Below, piece after piece: positions 22,578 to 35,946 of a stretch of DNA of 64,000 nucleotides. The notes beneath the pieces were generated by a model. The model saw nothing but the letters and a program-made list of their open reading frames with translations, made no database searches and was not told the DNA's origin. Source of the stretch: Bimastos eiseni (Eukaryota > Annelida > Clitellata > Crassiclitellata > Lumbricidae); contig OY365815.1 of NCBI GenBank assembly GCA_959347315.1, forward strand, positions 682,001-746,000, written 5' to 3'. Each line of letters opens with the position of its first letter. Position 1 is the stretch's first letter. A program made the translations under genes and the position numbers.

Positions 22578-23934
22578 GCCCTGGCCAACAAACATCCATC
22601 ATACATTCAGGACGCCTATTACTTCATAAACAGAATCAGAGACACTACAATAAAACCACACTATATCTTAGTCACAGGTGATGTCACAGCATTATATACA
22701 GATATGAACGTAGATAGATCCATCACTACTGTAAAAGAATTCTTCCGTAAAAATCCAAAAACTAACAGACTAGACGCTGAACTCTTAGAACTCCTGGAAA
22801 TAGCAATGAAAACTGATGACTTCTCCTTCTGCAACAAACTCTTCCCACAAATGTTTGGGACAGCTATGGGGGAAGAACCTTTGCACGTAACTTAGCAAAC
22901 ATGTACCTGGTAGAATTTGACCAAAAAGCAATGGAGGCCTTCCACATTCACCCACTTGACTTCTTCAGGTTTCTTGACGATATCTCCTTCATATGGCCCG
23001 GTACTGTCGAGGAGCTAAAACAATATGAGGCATTTCTAAATTCTTTAATCCCTGACATTACAGTAACCTTAACATACAATGACACTGAAATTAACTTCCT
23101 TGACACAACGATTTCTAGATACACAGACCAGGACAGGACTACACTGCAGACGAGAGTTTATTTTAAACAGACAGACACGCACCAATTACTGCACAGGTCA
23201 TCATTCCATCCCAAACACACATTCACTGGCATTCTGAAATCCCAAATTTTAAGATTTAAGAGATTATCTTCATTTAATTTAGAACGGACTTCGATTACTC
23301 ATGTAAGACACTATTTGACAGTCCGTTACACAGAGGATATATAGCAAACGACTACTAAAAGAAACTAAGACAAACACATGGACCAGACGTGAAAAGAGTC
23401 CTAAAACTAAGAACACCGATAACAATCTCCTCCCTCCCAGTAGTCATTCCGTACAACCCACTATCTATGCGCATATTTTATGAATGGAAGAAAATCCTCA
23501 TGCAAGATAATAATACACTGCAGCATTACCGCATAATACCAGCCCACTCTAGAAATAGGAACCTAAAAGAATTACTAGCTCCACGTAAAAATAAGCCTAT
23601 AAAACACACGCAAAATACTAACATAGGTTCAAACAAATGTAACACACCTTCATGCACACAATCCTGCCCATACATAACAGTCTCCAAAAAATAATCAAGC
23701 ACATACACACGCCGCAAGTACACCATAATCAAGCGACTAGGCTGCCAAGGCACTAACACAATCTGCCTAATAACTTGTAGCGCCTGCAACGAACAATACA
23801 TAGACCACACACAAGGCAAAGTAGTAGAAGGCCTATTAGAACACATCCACAATATAACGAATCAGCATAATAACCCACTAGCAAACCACTTCAACTCAAA
23901 CAACCACTCACTAGAAAATGTTACAGTAATATAA
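22578..23934 (+). pseudogene. PLE remnant, unit 16, with 54-bp 3' deletion
   Basis: Segment 1 runs to 22895 and segment 2 is 22901-23344. Segment 3 (23389-23694) stops at the CCAAAAAATAATC TAA. Near 23926 GTTACAGTAATATAAT joins two ACAGT copies that flank 54 bp in other units, removing the last 18 codons in frame. Confidence 0.88.
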
Positions 23935-24276
23935 TAGGTAGGCCTTCTGTGGGTTATTACGCTTATTTGTTATATTGTGGATGTGTTCTAATAGGCGTTC
24001 TATTCGTCCTCATCAAACTCAGCAGCATCGGCACTGCATCGTCGTCATCATCATCCTCACCATCATCATCATCATCATCATCATCATAATCATAATCATC
24101 ATCATCATCATCATCGCCACCACCCCAACCATTACCGCCATGATCACATCCACCAGCACCATTATCATATGTATCATCAGACCTCACCCGCCATCTGTGA
24201 TTCTCCCATCAACGAACTGTGTCCGTGCTCAACAATCACCTCGTGACTCGACACCTAACCCTGACCCTGACCCTAG
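23935..24276 (+). repeat. Inter-unit linker 16
   Basis: TCA tract at about 24038-24122 with two TAA interruptions (Asp7-Tyr-Asp-Tyr-Asp8 on the minus strand). ATATGTATC variant. Confidence 0.82.
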
Positions 24277-25687
24277 GCCCTGGCCAACAAACATCCATCA
24301 TACATTCAGGACGCCTATGACTTCATATACAGAATCAGAGACATAACAAAAAAACCACACTATATCTTAGTCACAGGTGATGTAACAGCATTATATACAG
24401 ATATGAACGTAGATAGAACCATCACTACTGTAAAAGGATTCTTCCGTAAAAATCCAAAAACTAACAGACCAGACGCTGAACTCTTAGAACACCTGGAAAT
24501 AGCAATGAAAACTGATGACTTCTCCATCTGCAAAAAACTCTTCCCACAAATGTTTGGGACAGCTATGGGGGAAGAACCTTTGCACGTAACTTAGCAAACA
24601 TGTACCTGGTAGAATTTGACCAAAAAGCAATGGAGGCCTTCCACATTCACCCACTTGACTTTTTCAGGTTTCTTGACGATATCTTCTTCATATGGCCCGG
24701 TACTGTCGAGGAGCTAAAACAATATGAGGCATTTCTAAATTCTTTAATCCCTGACATTACAGTAACCTTAACATACAATGACACTGAAATTAACTTCCTT
24801 GACACAACGATTTCTAGATACACAGACCAGGACAGGACTACACTGCAGACGAGAGTTTATTTTAAACAGACAGACACGCACCAATTACTGCACAGCTCAT
24901 CATTCCATCCCAAACACACATTCACTGGCATTCTGAAATCCCAAATTTTAAGATTTAAGAGATTATCTTCATTTAATTTAGAACGGACTTCGATTACTCA
25001 TGTAAGACACTATTTGACAGTCCGTTACACAGAGGATATATAGCAAACGACTACTAAGGGAAACTAAGACTAACACATGAACCAGACGTGAAAAGAGTCC
25101 TAAAACTAAGAACACCGATAACAATCTCCTCCCTCCCAGTAGTCATTCCGTACAACCCACTATCTATGCGCATATTTTATGAATGGAAGAAAATCCTCAT
25201 GCAAGATAATAATACACTGCAGCATTACCGCATAATACCAGCCCACTCTAGAAATAGGAACCTAAAAGAATTACTAGCTCCACGTAAAAATAAGCCTATA
25301 AAACCCACGCAAAATACTAACATAGGTTCAAACAAATGTAACACACCTTCATGCACACAATCCTGCCCATACATAACAGTCTCCAAAAAATAATCAAGCA
25401 CATACACACGCCGCAAGTACACCATAATCAAGCGACTAGGCTGCCAAGGCACTAACACAATCTGCCTAATAACTTGTAGCGCCTGCAACGAACAATACAT
25501 AGACCACACACAAGGCAAAGTAGTAGAAGGCCTATTAGAACACATCCGCAATATAACGAATCAGCATAATAACCCACTAGCAAACCACTTCAACTCAAAC
25601 AACCACTCACTAGAAAATGTTACAGTTATGCCAACAGTCACTGTTGCTGCATTAGAAATGGCTCTTTTCAGGCCAACAGTAATATAA
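24277..25687 (+). pseudogene. PLE remnant, unit 17
   Basis: Segment 1 runs to 24594 (AAAGGATTC for AAAGAATTC, so the EcoRI site is lost). The preceding stretch has ACATAACAAAAAAACC. Segment 2 is 24600-25043. Segment 3 (25088-25393) stops at the shared TAA, with recognisable sequence to 25687. Confidence 0.88.
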
Positions 25688-26029
25688 TAGGTAGGCCTTC
25701 TGTGGGTTATTACGCTTATTTGTTATATTGTGGATGTGTTCTAATAGGCGTTCTATTCGTCCTCATCAAACTCAGCAGCATCGGCACTGCATCGTCGTCA
25801 TCATCATCCTCACCATCATCATCATCATCATCGTCATCATAATCATAATCATCATCATCATCATCATCGCCACCACCCCAGCCATTACCGCCATGATCAC
25901 ATCCACCAGCACCATTATCATATGTATCATCAGACCTCACCCGCCATCTGTGATTCTCCCATCAACGAACTGTGTCCGTGCTCAACAATCACCTCGTGAC
26001 TCGACACCTAACCCTGACCCTGACCCTAG
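25688..26029 (+). repeat. Inter-unit linker 17
   Basis: TCA tract at about 25791-25876 with two TAA interruptions and one TCG. CCCAGCCATT variant. Confidence 0.82.
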
Positions 26030-27440
26030 GCCCTGGCAAACAAACATCCATCATACATTCAGGACGCCTATGACTTCATATACAGAATCAGAGACACAAC
26101 AAAAAAACCAAACTATATCTTAGTCACAGGTGATGTCACAGCATTATATACAGATATGAACGTAGATAGAACCATCACTACTGTAAAAGGATTCTTCCGT
26201 AAAAATCCAAAAACTAACAGACCAGACGCTGAACTCTTAGAACACCTGGAAATAGCAATGAAAACTGATGACTTCTCCATCTGCAAAAAACTCTTCCCAC
26301 AAATGTTTGGGACAGCTATGGGGGAAGAACCTTTGCACGTAACTTAGCAAACATGTACCTGGTAGAATTTGACCAAAAAGCAATGGAGGCCTTCCACATT
26401 CACCCACTTGACTTTTTCAGGTTTCTTGACGATATCTTCTTCATATGGCCCGGTACTGTCGAGGAGCTAAAACAATATGAGGCATTTCTAAATTCTTTAA
26501 TCCCTGACATTACAGTAACCTTAACATACAATGACACTGAAATTAACTTCCTTGACACAACGATTTCTAGATACACAGACCAGGACAGGACTACACTGCA
26601 GACGAGAGTTTATTTTAAACAGACAGACACGCACCAATTACTGCACAGCTCATCATTCCATCCCAAACACACATTCACTGGCATTCTGAAATCCCAAATT
26701 TTAAGATTTAAGAGATTATCTTCATTTAATTTAGAACGGACTTCGATTACTCATGTAAGACACTATTTGACAGTCCGTTACACAGAGGATATATAGCAAA
26801 CGACTACTAAGGGAAACTAAGACTAACACATGAACCAGACGTGAAAAGAGTCCTAAAACTAAGAACACCGATAACAATCTCCTCCCTCCCAGTAGTCATT
26901 CCGTACAACCCACTATCTATGCGCATATTTTATGAATGGAAGAAAATCCTCATGCAAGATAATAATACACTGCAGCATTACCGCATAATACCAGCCCACT
27001 CTAGAAATAGGAACCTAAAAGAATTACTAGCTCCACGTAAAAATAAGCCTATAAAACCCACGCAAAATACTAACATAGGTTCAAACAAATGTAACACACC
27101 TTCATGCACACAATCATGCCCATACGCAACAGTCTCCAAAACATACTCAACCACATACACACGCCGCAAGTACACCATAATCAAGCGACTAGGCTGCCAA
27201 GGCACTAACACAATCTGCCTAATAACTTGTAGCGCCTGCAACGAACAATACATAGACCACACACAAGGCAAAGTAGTAGAAGGCCTATTAGAACACATCC
27301 GCAATATAACGAATCAGCATAATAACCCACTAGCAAACCACTTCAACTCAAACAACCACTCACTAGAAAATGTTACAGTTATGCCAACAGTCACTGTTGC
27401 TGCATTAGAAATGGCTCTTTTCAGGCCAACAGTAATATAA
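26030..27440 (+). pseudogene. PLE remnant, unit 18
   Basis: Segment 1 runs to 26347 (GGATTC variant), segment 2 is 26353-26796 and segment 3 is 26841-27440 with 199 codons. It is close to unit 17 except that it lacks the premature TAA. Its profile of GCAACAGTC and TCAACCACA matches unit 13. Confidence 0.88.
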
Positions 27441-27782
27441 TAGGTAGGCCTTCTGTGGGTTATTACGCTTATTTGTTATATTGTGGATGTGTTCTAATAG
27501 GCGTTCTATTCGTCCTCATCAAACTCAGCAGCATCGGCACTGCATCGTCGTCATCATCATCCTCACCATCATCATCATCATCATCGTAATCATAATCATA
27601 ATCATCATCATCATCATCATCGCCACCACCCCAACCATTACCGCCATGATCACATCCACCAGCACCATTATCATATGTATCATCAGACCTCACCCGCCAT
27701 CTGTGATTCTCCCATCAACGAACTGTGTCCGTGCTCAACAATCACCTCGTGACTCGACACCTAACCCTGACCCTGACCCTAG
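27441..27782 (+). repeat. Inter-unit linker 18
   Basis: TCA tract at about 27544-27630 with three TAA interruptions (Asp7-Tyr-Asp-Tyr-Asp-Tyr-Asp6), the most interrupted allele in the window. Confidence 0.82.
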
Positions 27783-29184
27783 GCCCTGGCAAACAAACAT
27801 CCATCATACATTCAGGACGCCTATGACTTCATATACAGAATCAGAGACACAACAAAAAAACCACACTATATCTTAGTCACAGGTGATGTAACAGCATTAT
27901 ATACAGATATGAACGTAGATAGAACCATCACTACTGTAAAAGAATTCTTCCGTAAAAATCCAAAAACTAACAGACCAGACGCTGAACTCTTAGAACACCT
28001 GGAAATAGCAATGAAAACTGATGACTTCTCCATCTGCAAAAAACTCTTCCCACAAATGTTTGGGACAGCTATGGGGGAAGAACCTTTGCACGTAACTTAG
28101 CAAACATGTACCTGGTAGAATTTGACCAAAAAGCAATGGAGGCCTTCCACATTCACCCACTTGACTTTTTCAGGTTTCTTGACGATATCTTCTTCATATG
28201 GCCCGGTACTGTCGAGGAGCTAAAACAATATGAGGCATTTATAAATTCTTTAATCCCTGACATTACAGTAACCTTAACATACAATGACACTGAAATTAAC
28301 TTCCTTGACACAACGATTTCTAGATACACAGACCAGGACAGGACTACACTGCAGACGAGAGTTTATTTTAAACAGACAGACACGCACCAATTACTGCACA
28401 GCTCATCATTCCATCCCAAACACACATTCACTGGCATTCTGAAATCCCAAATTTTAAGATTTAAGAGATTATCTTCATTTAATTTAGAACGGACTTCGAT
28501 TACTCATGTAAGACACTATTTGACAGTCCGTTACACAGAGGATATATAGCAAACGACTACTAAGGGAAACTAAGACTAACACATGGACCAGACGTGAAAA
28601 GAGTCCTAAAACTAAGTACACCGATAACAATCTCCTCCCTCCCAGTAGTCATTCCGTACAACCCACTATCTATGCGCATATTTTATGAATGGAAGAAAAT
28701 CCTCATTCAAGATAATAATACACGGCAGCATTACCGCATAATACCACCCCACTCTAGAAATAGGAACCTAAAAGCTCCACGTAAAAATAAGCCTATAAAA
28801 CACACGCAAAATACTAACATAGGTTCAAACAAATGTAACACACCTTCATGCACACAATCATGCCCATACGCAACAGTCTCCAAAACATACTCAACCACAT
28901 ACACACGCCGCAAGTACACCATAATCAAGCGACTAGGCTGCCAAGGCACTAACACAATCTACCTAATAACTTGTAGCGCCTGCAACGAACAATACATAGA
29001 CCACACACAAGGCAAAGTAGTAGAAGGCCTATGAGAACACATCCACAATATAACGAATCAGCATAATAACCCACTAGCAAACCACTTCAACTCAAACAAC
29101 CACTCACTAGAAAATGTTACAGTTATGCCAACAGTCACTGTTGCTGCATTAGAAATGGCTCTTTTCAGGCCAACAGTAATATAA
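27783..29184 (+). pseudogene. PLE remnant, unit 19 (near-copy of unit 14)
   Basis: Segment 1 runs to 28100, segment 2 is 28106-28549. Segment 3 (28594-29034) stops at the TGA, lacks the Glu-Leu-Leu codons and repeats the private changes of unit 14, with recognisable sequence to 29184. Confidence 0.88.
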
Positions 29185-29526
29185 TAGGTAGGCCATCTGT
29201 AAGTTAACTCACTTATTTGTTATATTGTGGATGTGTTCTAATAGGCCTTCTATTCGTCCTCATCAAACTCAGCAGCATCGGCACTGCATCGTCGTCATCA
29301 TCATCCTCACCATCATCATCATCATCATCATCATCATAATCATCATCATCATCATCATCATCATCGCCACCACCCCAACCATTACCGCCATGATCACATC
29401 CACCAGCACCATTATCATTAGCATCATCAGACCTCACCCGCCATCTGTGATTCTCCCATCAACGAACTGTGTCCGTGCTCAACAATCACCTCGTGACTCG
29501 ACACCTAACCCTGACCCTGACCCTAG
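29185..29526 (+). repeat. Inter-unit linker 19
   Basis: GTAAGTTAACTCAC spacer. TCA tract at about 29288-29374, with the same single-TAA allele as linker 14. Confidence 0.82.
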
Positions 29527-30937
29527 GCCCTGGCCAACAAACATCCATCATACATTCAGGACGCCTATGACTTCATATACAGAATCAGAGACACTACAAT
29601 AAAACCACACTATATCTTAGTCACAGGTGATGTAACAGCATTACATACAGATATGAACGTAGATAAAACCATCACTACTGTAAAAGAATTCTTCCGTAAA
29701 AATCCAAAAACCAACAGACTAGACGCTGAACTCTTAGAACTCCTGGAAATAGCAATGAAAACTGATGACTTCTCCTTCTGCAACAAACTCTTCCCACAAA
29801 TGTTTCGGACAGCTATGAGGGAAGAACCATTGCACGTAACTTAGCAAACATGTACCTGGTAGAATTTGACCAAAAAGCAATGGAGGCCTTCCACATTCAC
29901 CCACTTGACTTTTTCAGGTTTCTTGACGATATCTTCTTCATATGGCCCGGTACTGTCGAGGAGCTAAAACAATATGAGGCATTTCTAAATTCTTTAATCC
30001 CTGACATTACAGTAACCTTAACATACAATGACACTGAAATTAACTTCCTTGACACAACGATTTCTAGATACACAGACCAGGACAGGACTACACTGCAGAC
30101 GAGAGTTTATTTTAAACAGACAGACACGCACCAATTACTGCACAGGTCATCATTCCATCCCAAACACACATTCACTGGCATTCTGAAATCCCAAATTTTA
30201 AGATTTAAGAGATTATCTTCATTTAATTTAGAACGGACTTCGATTACTCATGTAAGACACTATTTGACAGTCCGTTACACAGAGGATATATAGCAAACGA
30301 CTACTAAGGGAAACTAAGACTAACACATGGACCAGACGTGAAAAGAGTCCTAAAACTAAGAACACCGATAACAATCTCCTCCCTCCCAGTAGTCATTCCG
30401 TACAACCCACTATCTATGCGCATATTTTATGAATGGAAGAAAATCCTCATGCAAGATAATAATACACTGCAGCATTACCGCATAATACCAGCCCACTCTA
30501 GAAATAGGAACCTAAAAGAATTACTAGCTCCATGTAAAAATAAGCCTATAAAACCCACGCAAAATACTAACATAGGTTCAAACAAATGTAACACACCTTC
30601 ATGCACACAATCATGCCCATACATAACAGTCTCCAAAACATACTCAAGCACATACACACGCCGCAAGTACACCATAATCAAGCGACTAGGCTGCCAAGGC
30701 ACTAACACAATCTACCTAATAACTTGTAGCGCCTGCAACGAACAATACATAGACCACACACAAGGCAAAGTAGTAGAAGGCCTATGAGAACACATCCACA
30801 ATATAACGAATCAGCATAATAACCCACTAGCAAACCACTTCAACTCAAACAACCACTCACTAGAAAATGTTACAGTTATGCCAACAGTCACTGTTGCTGC
30901 ATTAGAAATGGCTCTTTTCAGGCCAACAGTAATATAA
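29527..30937 (+). pseudogene. PLE remnant, unit 20 (front half copies unit 15)
   Basis: Segment 1 runs to 29844 (Asp-Lys-Thr, FRTAM), segment 2 is 29850-30293 (His-Arg-Ser). Segment 3 (30338-30787) starts like unit 15 (CCATGTAAA) but ends at the TGA typical of the other subtype, with recognisable sequence to 30937. This looks like a recombinant unit. Confidence 0.88.
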
Positions 30938-31279
30938 TAGGTAGGCTTTCTGTGGGTTATTACGCTTATTTGTTATATTGTGGATGTGTTCTAATAGGCG
31001 TTCTATTCGTCCTCATCAAACTCAGCAGCATCGGCACTGCATCGTCGTCATCATCATCCTCACCATCATCATCATCATCATCATCATCATAATCATCATC
31101 ATCATCATCATCATCATCGCCACCACCCCAACCATTACCGCCATGATCACATCCACCAGCACCATTATCATTAGCATCATCAGACCTCACCCGCCATCTG
31201 TGATTCTCCCATCAACGAACTGTGTCCGTGCTCAACAATCACCTCGTGACTCGACACCTAACCCTGACCCTGACCCTAG
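30938..31279 (+). repeat. Inter-unit linker 20
   Basis: GTAGGCTTTCTGTGGG spacer. TCA tract at about 31041-31127 with one TAA (Asp9-Tyr-Asp8). Confidence 0.82.
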
Positions 31280-32680
31280 GCCCTGGCCAACAAACATCCA
31301 TCATACATTCAGGACGCCTATGACTTCATATACAGAATCAGAGACACTACAATAAACCACACTATATCTTAGTCACAGGTGATGTAACAGCATTACATAC
31401 AGATATGAACGTAGATAAAACCATCACTACTGTAAAAGAATTCTTCCGTAAAAATCCAAAAACCAACAGACTAGACGCTGAACTCTTAGAACTCCTGGAA
31501 ATAGCAATGAAAACTGATGACTTCTCCTTCTGCAACAAACTCTTCCCACAAATGTTTCGGACAGCTATGAGGGAAGAACCATTGCACGTAACTTAGCAAA
31601 CATGTACCTGGTAGAATTTGACCAAAAAGCAATGGAGGCCTTCCACATTCACCCACTTGACTTTTTCAGGTTTCTTGACGATATCTTCTTCATATGGCCC
31701 GGTACTGTCGAGGAGCTAAAACAATATGAGGCATTTCTAAATTCTTTAATCCCTGACATTACAGTAACCTTAACATACAATGACACTGAAATTAACTTCC
31801 TTGACACAACGATTTCTAGATACACAGACCAGGACAGGACTACACTGCAGACGAGAGTTTATTTTAAACAGACAGACACGCACCAATTACTGCACAGGTC
31901 ATCATTCCATCCCAAACACACATTCACTGGCATTCTGAAATCCCAAATTTTAAGATTTAAGAGATTATCTTCATTTAATTTAGAACGGACTTCGATTACT
32001 CATGTAAGACACTATTTGACAGTCCGTTACACAGAGGATATATAGCAAACGACTACTAAGGGAAACTAAGACTAACACATGGACCAGACGTGAAAAGAGT
32101 CCTAAAACTAAGTACACCGATAACAATCTCCTCCCTCCCAGTAGTCATTCCGTACAACCCACTATCTATGCGCATATTTTATGAATGGAAGAAAATCCTC
32201 ATTCAAGATAATAATACACGGCAGCATTACCGCATAATACCACCCCACTCTAGAAATAGGAACCTAAAAGCTCCACGTAAAAATAAGCCTATAAAACACA
32301 CGCAAAATACTAACATAGGTTCAAACAAATGTAACACACCTTCATGCACACAATCATGCCCATACGCAACAGTCTCCAAAACATACTCAACCACATACAC
32401 ACGCCGCAAGTACACCATAATCAAGCGACTAGGCTGCCAAGGCACTAACACAATCTACCTAATAACTTGTAGCGCCTGCAACGAACAATACATAGACCAC
32501 ACACAAGGCAAAGTAGTAGAAGGCCTATGAGAACACATCCACAATATAACGAATCAGCATAATAACCCACTAGCAAACCACTTCAACTCAAACAACCACT
32601 CACTAGAAAATGTTACAGTTATGCCAACAGTCACTGTTGCTGCATTAGAAATGGCTCTTTTCAGGCCAACAGTAATATAA
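31280..32680 (+). pseudogene. PLE remnant, unit 21
   Basis: A 1-nt loss (ACAATAAACCAC, near 31351) breaks the frame before the landmark ATG. Segment 1 ends at 31596 and segment 2 is 31602-32045 (His-Arg-Ser). Segment 3 (32090-32530) is of the unit-14 type with the TGA stop and no Glu-Leu-Leu, with recognisable sequence to 32680. Confidence 0.88.
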
Positions 32681-32898
32681 TAGGTAGGCCATCTGTAAGT
32701 TAACTCACTTATTTGTTATATTGTGGATGTGTTCTAATAGGCCTTCTATTCGTCCTCATCAAACTCAGCAGCATCGGCACTGCAACGTCGTCATCATCAT
32801 CCTCACCATCATCATCATCATCATCATCATCATAATCATCATCATCATCATCATCATCATCGCCACCACCCCAACCATTACCGCCATGATCACATGTT
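32681..32898 (+). repeat. Inter-unit linker 21, 3' part deleted
   Basis: TCA tract at about 32785-32870 (GCAACGTCG variant). After GATCACAT the sequence jumps to GTTACAGGTGATG, so the distal linker, the telomere-like string and the first RT codons of the next unit are missing, about 220 bp. Confidence 0.83.
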
Positions 32899-34211
32899 AC
32901 AGGTGATGTAACAGCATTATATACAGATATGAACGTAGATAGAACCATCACTACTGTAAAAGAATTCTTCCGTAAAAATCCAAAAACCAACAGACTAGAC
33001 GCTGAACTCTTAGAACTCCTGGAAATAGCAATGAAAACTGATGACTTCTCCTTCTGCAACAAACTCTTCCCACAAATGTTTGGGACAGCTATGAGGGAAG
33101 AACCATTGCACGTAACTTAGCAAACATGTACCTGTTAGAATTTGACCAAAAAGCAATGGAGGCCTTCCACATTCACCCACTTGACTTCTTCCGGATTCTT
33201 GACGATATCTCCTTTATATGGCCCGGTACTGTCGAGGAGCTAAAACAATATGAGGCATTTCTAAATTCTTTAATCCCTGACATTACAGTAACCTTAACAT
33301 ACAATGACACTGATATTAACTTCCTTGACACAACGATTTCTAGATACACAGACCAGGACAGGACTACACTGCAGACGAGAGTTTATTTTAAACAGACAGA
33401 CACGCACCAATTACTGCACAGCTCATCATTCCATCCCAAACACACATTCACTACCATTCTGAAATGGCAAATTTTAAGATTTAAGAGATTATCTTCATTT
33501 AATTTAGAACGAACTTCGATTACTCATGTAAGACACTATTTGACAGTCCGATACACAGAGGATATAGCAAACGACTACTAAGGGAAACTAAGACTAACAC
33601 ATGGACCAGACGTGAAAAGAGTCCTAAAACTAAGAACACCGATAACAAACTCCTCCCTCCCAGTAGTCATTCCGTACAACCCACTATCTATGCGCATATT
33701 TTATGAATGGAAGAAATTCCTCATGCAAGATAATAATACACTGCAGCATTACCGCATAATACCAGCCCACTCTAGAAATAGGAACCTAAAAGAATTACTA
33801 GCTCCACGTAAAAATAAGCCTATAAAACACACGCAAAATACTAACATAGGTTCAAACAAATGTAACACACCTTCATGCACACAATCATGCCCATACGCAA
33901 CAGTCTCCAAAACATACTCAAGCACATACACACGCCGCAAGTACACCATAATCAAGCGACTAGGCTGCCAAGGCACTAACACAATCTGCCTAATAACTTG
34001 TAGCGCCTGCAACGAACAATACATAGACCACACACAAGGCAAAGTAGTAGAAGGCCTATTAGAACACATCCACAATATAACGAATCAGCATAATAACCCA
34101 CTAGCAAACCACTTCAACTCAAACAACCACTCACTAGAAAATGTTACAGTTATGCCAACAGTCACTGTTGCTGCATTAGAAATGGCTCTTTTCAGGCCAA
34201 CAGTAATATAA
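32899..34211 (+). pseudogene. PLE remnant, unit 22, 5' shortened
   Basis: It starts at ACAGGTGATG, just before motif A. Segment 1 ends at 33120. Segment 2 (33126-33581, 151 codons) has CTGTTAGAATTT, CGGATTCTTGAC and ACTACCATTCTG variants. It reads through GATATAGCAAACGACTAC to TAA, so here only one stop, in the same frame, separates segment 2 from segment 3 (33612-34211, 199 codons). Units 23, 24 and 26 share this arrangement. Confidence 0.88.
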
Positions 34212-34547
34212 TAGGTAGGCCTTCTGTGGGTTATTACGCTTATTTGTTATATTGTGGATGTGTTCTAATAGGCCTTCTATTCGTCCTCATCAAACTCAGC
34301 AGCATCGGCACTGCATCGTCGTCATCATCATCCTCACCATCATCATCATCATCATCATCATCATAATCATCATCATCATCATCATCACCACCACCCCAAC
34401 CATTACCGCCATGATCACATCCACCAGCACCAATATCATTAGCATCATCAGACCTCACCCGCCATCTGTGATTCTCCCATCAACGAACTGTGCCCGTGCT
34501 CAACAATCACCTCGTGACTCGACACCTAACCCTGACCCTGACCCTAG
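34212..34547 (+). repeat. Inter-unit linker 22
   Basis: TCA tract at about 34316-34394 with one TAA (Asp7-Tyr-Asp8). ACCAATATCATTAGC variant. Confidence 0.82.
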
Positions 34548-35946
34548 GCCCTGGCCAACAAACATCCATCATACATTCAGGACGCTATGACTTCATATAC
34601 AGAATCAGAGACACTACAATAAAACCAAACTATATCTTAGTCACAGGTGATGTCACAGCATTATATACAGATATGAACGTAGATAGATCCATCACTACTG
34701 TAAAAGAATTCTTCCGTAAAAATCCAAAAACTAACAGACTAGACGCTGAACTCTTAGAACTCCTGGAAATAGCAATGAAAACTGATGACTTCTCCTTCTG
34801 CAACAAACTCTTCCCACAAATGTTTCGGACAGCTATGAGGGAAGAACCATTGCACGTAACTTAGCAAACATGTACCTGTTAGAATTTGACCAAAAAGCAA
34901 TGGAGGCCTTCCACATTCACCCACTTGACTTCTTCCGGATTCTTGACGATATCTTCTTTATATGGCCCGGTACTGTCGAGGAGCTAAAACAATATGAGGC
35001 ATTTCTAAATTCTTTAATCCCTGACATTACAGTAACCTTAACATACAATGACACTGATATTAACTTCCTTGACACAACGATTTCTAGATACACAGACCAG
35101 GACAGGACTACACTGCAGACGAGAGTTTATTTTAAACAGACAGACACGCACCAATTACTGCACAGCTCATCATTCCATCCCAAACACACATTCACTACCA
35201 TTCTGAAATGGCAAATTTTAAGATTTAAGAGATTATCTTCATTTAATTTAGAACGAACTTCGATTACTCATGTAAGACACTATTTGACAGTCCGATACAC
35301 AGAGGATATAGCAAACGACTACTAAGGGAAACTAAGACCAACACATGGACCAGACGTGAAAAGAGTCCTAAAACTAAGAACACCGATAACAAACTCCTCC
35401 CTCCCAGTAGTCATTCCGTACAACCCACTATCTATGCGCATATTTTATGAATGGAAGAAATTCCTCATGCAAGATAATAATACACTGCAGCATTACCGCA
35501 TAATACCAGCCCACTCTAGAAATAGGAACCCAAAAGCTCCACGTAAAAATAAGCCTATAAAACACACGCAAAATACTAACATAGGTTCAAACAAATGTAA
35601 CACACCTTCATGCACACAATCATGCCCATACGCAACAGTCTCCAAAACATACTCAACCACATACACACGCCGCAAGTACACCATAATCAAGCGACTAGGC
35701 TGCCAAGGCACTAACACAATCTGCCTAATAACTTGTAGCGCCTGCAACGAACAATACATAGACCACACACAAGGCAAAGTAGTAGAAGGCCTATGAGAAC
35801 ACATCCACAATATAACGAATCAGCATAATAACCCACTAGCAAACCACTTCAACTCAAACAACCACTCACTAGAAAATGTTACAGTTATGCCAACAGTCAC
35901 TGTTGCTGCATTAGAAATGGCTCTTTTCAGGCCAACAGTAATATAA
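34548..35946 (+). pseudogene. PLE remnant, unit 23
   Basis: A 1-nt loss (AGGACGCTATGAC, near 34584) joins the linker frame to the RT frame, so an open frame runs 34490-34864 without signifying a real gene start. Segment 2 is 34870-35325 (151 codons, as in unit 22). Segment 3 (35356-35796) lacks Glu-Leu-Leu and ends at the TGA, with recognisable sequence to 35946. Confidence 0.88.

Larger units (their letters stand above)
19099..30580 (+). repeat. Block repeat: units 14-15 repeated as units 19-20 at 8684 bp spacing
   Basis: Landmarks 19225/27909 and 20969/29653, and segment 3 starts 19910/28594, are each 8684 bp apart. The copies share private changes (AAGTACACC, ACGGCAG, GTAGATAAAACC). Unit 15 and unit 20 separate within segment 3, where unit 20 gains the TGA. 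Three other units (16-18) lie between the copies. Confidence 0.82.

Noticed and set aside
34490..34864. A 124-codon frame in unit 23 that seems to give the RT remnant a longer N-terminus
   Set aside because: A single-base loss joins the linker to the RT frame. The added part is linker and telomere-like sequence and is absent from this frame in other units.
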